This document shows, piece by piece, positions 6,283 through 12,456 of a DNA stretch of 12,456 bases. Origin of the DNA: Armatimonadota bacterium (lineage in GTDB: Bacteria > Armatimonadota > Fimbriimonadia > Fimbriimonadales > ATM1); assembly GCA_003695835.1 (NCBI GenBank), contig RFHN01000211.1, positions 1 to 12,456 of the forward strand, given 5' to 3'. A program made the position numbers and the translations under genes. Within the stretch, counting starts at the first letter, position 1. Every line of letters begins with the position of its first letter. The notes beneath the pieces are model-generated. The model searched no databases and was not told the DNA's origin. It saw only the letters and a program-made list of their open reading frames with translations.

Positions 6283-8113
6283 TGTCGTACAGCTCGAAGT
6301 ACGAACCTCGAACGAGGCGGTACTCCGGTTTGATGTACTTGTCGCTTCGGATTGTAGTTCCGTCGCGCGTCAATACGACAAAGTTAACGTTGTGTTCCTC
6401 GATGAACTTCTCGAATCGTTCCGGCGTCGCCCCGCCGCTTTCGGTTCTCATGATCGCGCTCATGAGTTCCGCGCGTTTCTTGGCGTAGTCGGGCGTCTCG
6501 CTCCAGTGACCAGCGTAGGTTCGCACGCCTCCCCAGCCGGTGAGAACCGGATTCAAGTCGGGCACGTCCACGTGGTATTCCTCGATCTGGGCGCCAGATT
6601 CGGTGGTAACGATCTCTTTGCGCCAGATGCCGGGAGGCGCGATCGCGATGGACACTCCCGGCTGCGCCTTCTCGTGAAGACTATCCAGGATCTCTTTCAC
6701 CTCTCCCGGCCAGTACACCAAATGCAGTGTGTTGGTGATATTGTCGCGAGCCATCAGCATGTCCCGCTCGATCCACTTGAAAGAAGTGATGGAGAGAGCG
6801 AGGACGGCAAGCACAGCGAGAGGTCGGCGGGACTCCTCCTTGGTTCGCTCGATCAGCCACGCGAGCGCAAGTCCCGCGGACAGACCGATCGGAATGCTCA
6901 AGCCCATCGCCAATTTCCTCTGGAACAGGCCGGGATAGTACAGCGCGATCAACCCCATCGTCAGCCACGCGAAGAGAAGACCATAGGCGGGCACCTGCGG
7001 ACGCATCCACGCACAAACGAACAGACCAGCCGCGAACAGGCCGACCCACGGCGCGACATCCAGCCACGGTTGATCCAACGAGTAGTCGCCCTGCATGAAG
7101 ACCATGACGACCAGCAACAGGAGCAGCAGGGTGCAAGCCGTGTGGGCAGAACCGGGGGCTTCGCCTGTCTCCGGCCGATATCGCCCGAGGAAGTACGCCA
7201 GCAATGCCAGCAAGAGAAGGGGGCCATAACCGATCAGAATGTTGTACAGACTCGGTGACACCGTTACCGTCGCGGCGCGGGCCGCGAAGACAGGGTCCAC
7301 GCTCCGCACGTGCAGGAACCAAAGCAGCGAAGGAATCGCTCCCGCTGCCATGACCGCCGCTCGGAAGATCCATCCCCCTGTCACCGTGCGAGCGAAGATC
7401 TGTGTTGCCAAGAAGCCCGCACCCACGATTGCCAACGTGAGCGTGTCGTAGGTGTGGATGTTGGTCAGCACCAAGAGGGCGAGGAAGCCTGGAAGGACGG
7501 GCTTCCAGCTGTCCTTGGCATCGAGCAACGAGTTGACAAAGACAAGCATGAGCCAGAGTGCAGCGCAGAAGAGCCCGTTCGTCATCAACGAAGGGAAGGT
7601 GAACGCCTCGGGTTGCCACACGTCGATCGGACGGTTCATGCCCAGGTCTCCCAAATACCGAGCCCAATACAGGTAGCCGGTCCCCGCACCGAAGATCGCC
7701 GTCGCGAACGCGGTCGCCTGCACGAACGAGCTGTCGCTCAAACGGCGCGTGAGGCGATATAGTGCCAACAGGAACAGAAACCCGAACAGCAGCCGACCGA
7801 TGTGCATGGCGATGGGTATGCCGGTGATCTTTGCGAGGTTGCCAATGAGAAGGAAATAGGCTTGCAGCGTGAGGCCCGGCTGCTGCTCCGTTGTAAAACG
7901 GTTTTCGAAGAGCAGCCTTCCTTCCTGCGCCTGCTTCGCCCATGCGGCGTACACCGCGTGGTCGTCGAAACCCCACTGTACGCCAAAGTAGACTGTGTCG
8001 GGCGGCTGCGTGGCCAGCGCGAACAAATAGGGCACGCTGGACAAGAGTAAAGCAAGCCCAGCAATCACCCAAAACCACTTCGGTTTCCCAGTCGTTTGAC
8101 CGTTACCGTCCAT
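6197..8113 (-). CDS. Large multi-pass membrane protein, GT-C glycosyltransferase-like
   Basis: 638-aa predicted polytopic inner-membrane protein. The first helix (about 12-34) is followed by an outward-facing loop with GFDDHAVYAAWA; the Asp50-Asp51 pair sits where GT-C enzymes carry their acidic metal or catalytic residues. About ten more hydrophobic helices follow, up to about residue 450. The soluble C-terminal region (about 465-610) contains GWGGVRTYAGHWSETPDY and FIEEHNVNFVVLTRD, as seen in several GT-C-type membrane proteins. This suggests transfer of a sugar from a polyprenyl-phosphate donor, but no specific family is identified. I chose ATG at 8113 because AGGAGG lies 8 nt upstream; a GTG at 8122 is possible. 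The last 27 residues are a Ser/Thr/Pro/Glu-rich tail lying antisense to the wecG-type gene. It is last in the minus-strand run. Confidence 0.82.
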   Translation of the reverse strand: MDGNGQTTGKPKWFWVIAGLALLLSSVPYLFALATQPPDTVYFGVQWGFDDHAVYAAWAKQAQEGRLLFENRFTTEQQPGLTLQAYFLLIGNLAKITGIPIAMHIGRLLFGFLFLLALYRLTRRLSDSSFVQATAFATAIFGAGTGYLYWARYLGDLGMNRPIDVWQPEAFTFPSLMTNGLFCAALWLMLVFVNSLLDAKDSWKPVLPGFLALLVLTNIHTYDTLTLAIVGAGFLATQIFARTVTGGWIFRAAVMAAGAIPSLLWFLHVRSVDPVFAARAATVTVSPSLYNILIGYGPLLLLALLAYFLGRYRPETGEAPGSAHTACTLLLLLLVVMVFMQGDYSLDQPWLDVAPWVGLFAAGLFVCAWMRPQVPAYGLLFAWLTMGLIALYYPGLFQRKLAMGLSIPIGLSAGLALAWLIERTKEESRRPLAVLAVLALSITSFKWIERDMLMARDNITNTLHLVYWPGEVKEILDSLHEKAQPGVSIAIAPPGIWRKEIVTTESGAQIEEYHVDVPDLNPVLTGWGGVRTYAGHWSETPDYAKKRAELMSAIMRTESGGATPERFEKFIEEHNVNFVVLTRDGTTIRSDKYIKPEYRLVRGSYFELYDINLATGEPESSPATRTSEGSEPSSTSGD

Positions 8114-8142
8114 CCTCCTCACCTCCTAACGAATCTCTCGCT

Positions 8143-8598
8143 CTAACTACCGCTCTTGGGCGGCTCTTTGCCCATGGACTTGTAGATGTCCAGGATCAGC
8201 TGGCGATTGGTCTTTGCCTCCGCGTTGTCTGGGTCGAGCGCAAGCGCTTCCTCGTAGAGCTCCAGCGCTTTCGGATACTTTACGCGGGGCGGATCTTCGC
8301 CCATCATGACCGCCGTTCCATAGGCTACCGTCGCAGCAACGTACTTCGACTTGTGCTCCTCGGACGGATCTTTGGTGTAGGCAGCCTTGGCGTCGTTGTA
8401 CTTTTGTGCAAGTTCTTCGACAGATCCTGCTGGTTGCTGGGTTGGGAGCGCCTCCGAAGTACTAGGCTCGGCAGTCGGTGGTTGCGCTGCGGGGGGAGAG
8501 GCTGCAGGTGGCTGGGAAGCCGTCTCTTCTCCCTTCTCGACCGGGTTGCAACCCAACAAAATCAACGCAAGCATGCAGCAGAACGACAGGCGTGTCAT
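8143..8598 (-). CDS. Small lipoprotein with a TPR-like motif
   Basis: 151-aa predicted lipoprotein of unknown function. The signal peptide MTRLSFCCMLALILLGC ends in a lipobox LLGC with Cys17 as lipidation site. A Pro/Ala/Ser/Glu-rich linker (about 24-50) follows, typical for a spacer between membrane anchor and folded domain. The rest is helical, with YPKALELYEEALALDPDNAEA (about 109-129) reading as one clear TPR unit, and a weaker helix pair before it (QKYNDAKAAYTKDPSEEHKS). It lies 10 bp after the DUF4350 gene and 29 bp before the GT-C-type gene. There is no Shine-Dalgarno; TAATAT sits 7 nt before the ATG, so it may also be transcribed from its own leaderless promoter. A scaffold role in the envelope is inference. 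Confidence 0.8.
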   Translation of the reverse strand: MTRLSFCCMLALILLGCNPVEKGEETASQPPAASPPAAQPPTAEPSTSEALPTQQPAGSVEELAQKYNDAKAAYTKDPSEEHKSKYVAATVAYGTAVMMGEDPPRVKYPKALELYEEALALDPDNAEAKTNRQLILDIYKSMGKEPPKSGS

Positions 8599-8605
8599 TG
8601 GGGCG

Positions 8606-8611
8606 ATATTA
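8606..8611 (-). promoter_or_regulatory. -10 element of the lipoprotein gene (TAATAT), leaderless spacing
   Basis: TAATAT on the minus strand (8611-8606), overlapping the stop region of the DUF4350 gene, is followed by CGCCCCA (7 nt) and the ATG at 8598. The same 7-nt spacing is seen at secG and hsp20. No clear -35 was found, and the upstream bases are coding, so a chance match is possible. Confidence 0.35.
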
Positions 8612-9676
8612 TCCCAAACCGCCGCGCTCGTGCCGTTCGATCTCTTCGTCCAAACGTCGGACCAGATCGAGGACGGCGCTGCGCTTGGGTCTGTCGGGCA
8701 GCTGGGCTACCTCTTCGAGAAGCTCGCCCAGTCTCCCCGGAAGCCGACGAGCCAGCTCCTCAACCGGAAGGTTTCGAGGCAGGCGGTACCGCCTGGTCGC
8801 CAGTTTGCGAGCGCGCTCGACAGCCGCATCGAGCAAAACGTCGTATGCATGGGCGCGTTCGAGAGCATACGCGAACGCCAGGATGTGCGCCTGGGAGCCC
8901 GGTTGCGGTACGGACTCTTCCACCGGATAGCCAAAGCGACGGAAGTTCGAATAGATCCAAAGCCCGAACAGCAGCAGGAACTGGATCACGAGGGAGGAAT
9001 AAGCAGGCCCGAGTTCGCTGAATAGAGTGGATTCGCTCGTAATCCCATACAGGTACTCAGGGAAAGCCACCGTTTTGCCTTCCTCAAGCGCGAGGCGAAT
9101 CGTTGCGACGGCGTGCTCCGCGTTGTCCTCCTTGTCGAGGTATTGGTTCAACCACATTTCGCCCGCGGGCACGAGGATTTCGACCCCGTCGCCGCTCACC
9201 TCCAACTTGGCGAGGGCATCTCCGCCCGTAGTCCGAATCAGCGCGGCACGGTCAAAGGCTGCGAGATCGGCAGGGACGAGTACGGATCTCACGTTCGCAA
9301 ACGCTTCGGCCTTCTCTCGGATCTCCGACCGCGCCATCTTTGAGGGTGGGGGTACGGAGTTGGGCACGCTCACGAGGATCGTAACCGGCGCCTCCGGCGT
9401 CTCGCTTGAGCCCGGTTCCGTGAAGAAGTCAAACGGTTTCTGGAAGATGACGACGACGCCGATGTCGCCCGAGTCTTTGGGTTTCTCGAACAATCTCTTG
9501 ACTGGAATGCCTTCCTCCTGTAGCAAGCGATAGAGCGCGAGCGTTCCGCCCGGGTCCGACGAGAGACTGGAAGGGAGGACCTCTCGGGACGGTCGGCCGT
9601 AGAGCACCAACAGCATCGAGAGCAGGCCCAAGATGCCGAGGGCGCCCAACAGAACGAACAGCCCTCTTGCCTTCAT
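8609..9676 (-). CDS. DUF4350 domain-containing membrane protein
   Basis: 355-aa protein with a membrane anchor at each end of an extracytoplasmic domain. TM1 is about 5-26 and TM2 about 226-243 (SSLVIQFLLLFGLWIYSNFR). The DUF4350 region begins with GGTLALYRLLQEEGIPVKRL (43-62), the family's GATase-like fold start. It ends with DNAEHAVATIRLALEEGKTV and FPEYLYGI before TM2, where the family often has DE and HG. The C-terminal cytoplasmic part (about 260-355) is helical and charged, with ERAHAYDVLLDAAVERARK. DUF4350 genes normally accompany DUF4129, MoxR and DUF58 genes; here the DUF4129 gene is directly upstream and overlaps by 4 bp (ATGA). Function is unknown; an envelope-assembly or transport complex is inferred from that association. 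Confidence 0.85.
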   Translation of the reverse strand: MKARGLFVLLGALGILGLLSMLLVLYGRPSREVLPSSLSSDPGGTLALYRLLQEEGIPVKRLFEKPKDSGDIGVVVIFQKPFDFFTEPGSSETPEAPVTILVSVPNSVPPPSKMARSEIREKAEAFANVRSVLVPADLAAFDRAALIRTTGGDALAKLEVSGDGVEILVPAGEMWLNQYLDKEDNAEHAVATIRLALEEGKTVAFPEYLYGITSESTLFSELGPAYSSLVIQFLLLFGLWIYSNFRRFGYPVEESVPQPGSQAHILAFAYALERAHAYDVLLDAAVERARKLATRRYRLPRNLPVEELARRLPGRLGELLEEVAQLPDRPKRSAVLDLVRRLDEEIERHERGGLG

Positions 9677-10662
9677 GCCGGCGCGCCCTCCTTCAATCCC
9701 GCCATGAGGGTCTCATATTCTTGACGGAACTGCCGGCAAAGCTCGGGAGTAGCCTCCCGCTCCCCATACCACACAAGATCAAACTGCTGCGTCAGCCAGC
9801 GATAACGGACGGAACCTGGCGCTGGCGCCCGCTCGATCCGTCGCAGGTGCTCCCAGTTCGTTTCATAGCGATCGAAACGAACGATGCCCGCTTCGTCCAG
9901 CCTCAAGAGAACGGCCAGGTAGAGACAGCGCACGGCTTCGCGATACGCGCCTTGCGATTCGAGGGACTGCGCCCGCTCCAACCACTCGTCGGTGGAGAGC
10001 AACTCTTCTCCCTCTTCGAGCAGCCCGCCTCGCCGCTTCTTGACGCGGTCCTTCTTCGCGCGCTTCCATCGCCAGTGCAGGATCAGGTGCGCAAGAGCGA
10101 CTGCCGCGCCGATCCCGAGCACCGCAATCACCACGTAGAAGAACCCGTCGAGCTGAGCGGATCGGGTGGGCTCGATCGTCCAGTTCGCTGCGTCGGGTTC
10201 AGGCTCCGGTGGCGGCTGGATAGATTCCAGGGCGCGCCCGATCCAGTTCGCGCTCTCCTCCTCGCCAATCCTCCGAAAGTGGGGCTCGGAGAGGATCTTT
10301 CGGGCTTTTTCGTTTGCGTCGTCCGAGGATTGCTTTACGTTTGCCTTTTCCAGCAGTTCGAGCGCAACGATCAGTCGCTCGCAAGCCGTAGGGTAGTTCG
10401 CGCGATCGCGCGCCGCGAGAACGTCGTCTACGTATCGTTCGAGCGCGGGGTTCTCCTTCGCCGTTTGGGAGAATGCGAACTCTCGGAGGACCTCCACTTG
10501 CTTCTCGGGCGGCTGCTGTTTGGCCTGTTTGAGCTCTTCGATCCAGGCGTGCGGCGTGTCTTGTGCCGCTGCAGCCGAAACGAGCATCAAGGCATAGAGC
10601 AAGCCAACCAGAATGTGCCAGCCTCTATACCTCAAACTCAGCCGTCTCCTTCCTCCGCGCAT
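9673..10662 (-). CDS. DUF4129 domain-containing membrane protein
   Basis: 329-aa protein. An Arg-rich N-terminus and hydrophobic stretch ending SAAAAQ (about 14-34) form a Sec signal peptide. A helical extracytoplasmic region (35-170) ends in a Pro/Glu-rich PPPEPEPD. One membrane helix (about 174-195) is followed by a basic cytoplasmic stop-transfer run. The C-terminal DUF4129 domain (about 222-320) shows EWLERAQSLESQGAYREAVR, RFDRYETNWEHLRRI and the typical FDLVWYGE (WYG at 298-300). Start choice is uncertain: ATG at 10662 overlaps the upstream gene by 38 bp and lacks a ribosome site, while TTG at 10635 has GGAGGAAGGAG about 10 nt before it and would give 320 aa with an equally good signal peptide. 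The frame is open to 10737. It probably partners the DUF4350 protein. Confidence 0.85.
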   Translation of the reverse strand: MRGGRRRLSLRYRGWHILVGLLYALMLVSAAAAQDTPHAWIEELKQAKQQPPEKQVEVLREFAFSQTAKENPALERYVDDVLAARDRANYPTACERLIVALELLEKANVKQSSDDANEKARKILSEPHFRRIGEEESANWIGRALESIQPPPEPEPDAANWTIEPTRSAQLDGFFYVVIAVLGIGAAVALAHLILHWRWKRAKKDRVKKRRGGLLEEGEELLSTDEWLERAQSLESQGAYREAVRCLYLAVLLRLDEAGIVRFDRYETNWEHLRRIERAPAPGSVRYRWLTQQFDLVWYGEREATPELCRQFRQEYETLMAGLKEGAPA

Positions 10663-11662
10663 CGGCGGCGAGCAACTCGATGTCGAGACCTTCGATTCGA
10701 ATGCGCCGATCAAAGTATGCCAACACCGAGAACGCAATCGCGACCGGGTGTAGCAAGACGAACGCTGCGTACATGGCGAGCAGCGAAAGACCCTGGTAGA
10801 GGACGCGCGCCAGAGTCGAGTCTACGGCATAACCGGACGTCTGGAGAGAATCCACGAGCCAGCCGACCGGGATCGCGAAAGACGCCCAGTAGACGAGTTG
10901 CAGCAAGAGAACGACGAGAAACATGCCAGTCAGCGCGTTGTCCATCCGTGGGATCCGAACTCTCTCTCCGATCGTGACTTCGCCGGACAAGTACCTCGCG
11001 CGGCGGATCGCGGTTCGCGCGCCGACATTCTCTTGCAGGGCGACTACGGGTGCCATGGCGTACCTGCCAAGAACGATGAGCCCCAAGATCGGCCCGACCA
11101 GCAGACCCACGATGCCCAGGATCGCCGTCAGCGGGGCGACCAAGGTATCGCTCGCCAACGCGGAAAAAACAAGGAACAACAACGCAATGCCCAGCGGAAG
11201 CAGGGAGTAGAGCAGGACAAATCCGACAATGCCGCAGAGCGTGGGAAGCTTTCTGGTTACCGAAGACCAAAGCGCGCTGGGCACAGGCTCTCTCCCCACC
11301 GTGCGCTCCGCTACCCATTGCCCGATCACGCCAACCATGAGAGCATATGACACAAGCAGCGGCGGCGCGACGAGCACGAAGAGAAGGACGAGCGTTCCGC
11401 CCAGGTGCATGAGTTCGGCAATCGCATCCTGGGCTGTGCCGGTTGTAAGCAGGTCCTTGACGACCAGCTCATAGCCGAGCAGCAACACGGCGAATACGAA
11501 CGCGGAGGGAATCAGGGTGAGGCGAACGAGCTCCCATCCCCTCTTTCGATAGATTCCGAACGCGGCGTCATACAGCTGTCCGACCGTTAAGGCGCGTAAG
11601 CCAGCGGACTCCCACCGGCGGACGCCTTTGCGCACTCGGGGCTGAACGGGCGGGATGGGCAT
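10625..11662 (-). CDS. Multi-pass membrane protein, GPDPase_memb-like
   Basis: 345-aa integral membrane protein with about six hydrophobic helices (around 45-65, 88-112, 143-169, 176-200, 245-268 and 288-312). An N-terminal amphipathic stretch GQLYDAAFGIYRKRGWEL precedes the first helix. Two conserved-looking segments, ALQENVGARTAIRRARYLS (208-226) and YFDRRIRIEGLDIELL (316-331), match the pattern of the glycerophosphoryl diester phosphodiesterase membrane-domain family. These proteins often neighbour DUF4129 and DUF4350 genes, but their role is not established. No phosphodiesterase domain is attached. It starts 4 bp after the DUF1501 stop and its end overlaps the DUF4129 gene, so it belongs to the same transcription unit. 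Confidence 0.83.
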   Translation of the reverse strand: MPIPPVQPRVRKGVRRWESAGLRALTVGQLYDAAFGIYRKRGWELVRLTLIPSAFVFAVLLLGYELVVKDLLTTGTAQDAIAELMHLGGTLVLLFVLVAPPLLVSYALMVGVIGQWVAERTVGREPVPSALWSSVTRKLPTLCGIVGFVLLYSLLPLGIALLFLVFSALASDTLVAPLTAILGIVGLLVGPILGLIVLGRYAMAPVVALQENVGARTAIRRARYLSGEVTIGERVRIPRMDNALTGMFLVVLLLQLVYWASFAIPVGWLVDSLQTSGYAVDSTLARVLYQGLSLLAMYAAFVLLHPVAIAFSVLAYFDRRIRIEGLDIELLAADARRKETAEFEV

Positions 11663-11666
11663 CGTG

Positions 11667-12456
11667 CTACAGCCCCGGGATCGGGTCCGACGCAGCCAGT
11701 CGGATCGGCCGTCCGCTTGGTGTTTCGTAGTACTTCTTGTAGTCGATTCCGGCTTTCTCGTAAATCGTAGCGGCCAGATTCTCGGGCGTTACCGGATCCT
11801 CGGCGACCTCCATACCGCGCTCGTCCGTCGAGCCGATTACCCGCCCCCCTTGGATTCCGGCGCCAGCCATCAAGACGGTCCACGCATTGCCCCAGTGGTC
11901 CCTACCCGGCCGCGCGTTCTTGTTGATCTTTGGCGTGCGCCCGAACTCGCCCGTCCAAACCACGAGTGTGGAGTCGAACAGGCCCCTCCGTTGCAGGTCG
12001 TCGAACAGGGCCGCCATCGCTTGATCCATCATGGGCAGTAGCCTTTGCGGAAGCTGAACGAAGTTGTTTTCGTGCGTGTCCCACCCGCCAAGCGTAACCG
12101 TGACAAAGTCCACTCCCGCCTCAACCAACCGTACGGCAAGCAAGCACGATTGACCGAACAGGTTCATACCGTACTGTTCGCGCAAGGCTTGGGGTTCGCG
12201 ACTGATTTCGAACGCCTCTCTCGCTTCCTTGCTCTCCATGATGGCGAACGCCTTGTTGTAAAACGTATCCATCGCCTTCATTCGCTCGTTGTCGCGTCGG
12301 GCGGTGTCGAGCGCGTTCAAGAAGGCTCGTCGCCTGCTGATCCGTTCCGGTGAGAGGTTGCCCGGCGGGGTTCCGTCAGGCAGGCGGTAGTTCTGCTGCA
12401 TCGGGTTTCCAGCCTCGAACGGATCGAACTGCTGGCCCAAGAATCCCGCCCCGATC
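11667..12456 (-). CDS. DUF1501 domain-containing protein (partial, 5' end outside window)
   Basis: The last 262 residues of a DUF1501 protein, related to the alkaline phosphatase/sulfatase superfamily. The frame is still open at the window edge (reading IGAGFLGQQFDPF), so the N-terminus, probably with a twin-arginine-type signal, lies beyond. Recognisable segments in order: NLSPERISRRRAFL, QYGMNLFGQSCLLAVRLVEAG, GGWDTHENNF, GEFGRTPKIN, GRDHWGNAW and GRPI near the end. The GWDTH, GEFGRTP and GRDHW motifs are the family hallmarks with potential metal ligands. Such proteins usually pair with a DUF1800 or DUF1553 gene in Planctomycetota and related groups; none is in view. The next gene begins 4 bp after its stop. 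Confidence 0.93.
   Translation of the reverse strand, partial: IGAGFLGQQFDPFEAGNPMQQNYRLPDGTPPGNLSPERISRRRAFLNALDTARRDNERMKAMDTFYNKAFAIMESKEAREAFEISREPQALREQYGMNLFGQSCLLAVRLVEAGVDFVTVTLGGWDTHENNFVQLPQRLLPMMDQAMAALFDDLQRRGLFDSTLVVWTGEFGRTPKINKNARPGRDHWGNAWTVLMAGAGIQGGRVIGSTDERGMEVAEDPVTPENLAATIYEKAGIDYKKYYETPSGRPIRLAASDPIPGL

Noticed and set aside
6681..8078. Second minus-strand frame of 465 codons inside the GT-C gene
   Set aside because: It is an out-of-frame shadow. The other frame has membrane helices, a strong AGGAGG site and recognisable motifs.
9667..10977. Plus-strand open frame of 436 codons
   Set aside because: It is antisense to the DUF4129 protein and its upstream membrane-protein neighbour, with no recognisable domain.

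Overview
The window is about 12.5 kb of GC-rich bacterial chromosome, densely packed and all apparently housekeeping or envelope related. No insertion sequence, phage gene, CRISPR array, tRNA or rRNA was seen. SepF and SecG together with Lon, Hsp20, a DUF1501 protein and a DUF4129/DUF4350 membrane cluster suggest a diderm-type lineage that uses SepF. Armatimonadota (Fimbriimonas-like) is my best guess. This is inference from gene content only: DUF1501 is also common in Planctomycetota, Verrucomicrobiota and Acidobacteriota, but SepF argues against the first two.

Layout. (1) 1-2577, minus strand: secG, then sepF, then a glcD-type FAD oxidase, with a 101-bp region of strong inverted-repeat structure between sepF and glcD. 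(2) 2626-6282, plus strand: hsp20, lon and a WecG/TagA/CpsF glycosyltransferase, each overlapping the next by 4-8 bp. (3) 12456-6197, minus strand: a run of six tightly spaced genes. They encode a DUF1501 protein (5' end outside the window), a multi-pass membrane protein with a GPDPase_memb-like C-terminus, a DUF4129 protein, a DUF4350 protein, a small lipoprotein with a TPR-like motif, and a large GT-C-type membrane protein. The last gene runs 86 bp into the convergent wecG-type gene.

How the genes may work together. Hsp20 and Lon are a holdase/protease pair for damaged proteins. The glycosyltransferase coupled to lon and the convergent GT-C-type protein both point to cell-surface polysaccharide or glycoconjugate synthesis. 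The DUF4129/DUF4350/membrane-protein trio is usually found next to MoxR and DUF58 genes, which are absent here.

Most notable signals: three genes (secG, hsp20 and the lipoprotein gene) have a TATAAT-like hexamer exactly 7 nt before the start codon and no Shine-Dalgarno sequence, which suggests leaderless transcripts, two of them divergent from a 48-bp spacer. There is also the long structured element between sepF and glcD. Finally, the low-complexity C-terminal tail of the GT-C protein coincides with the antisense of the conserved C-terminus of the glycosyltransferase.
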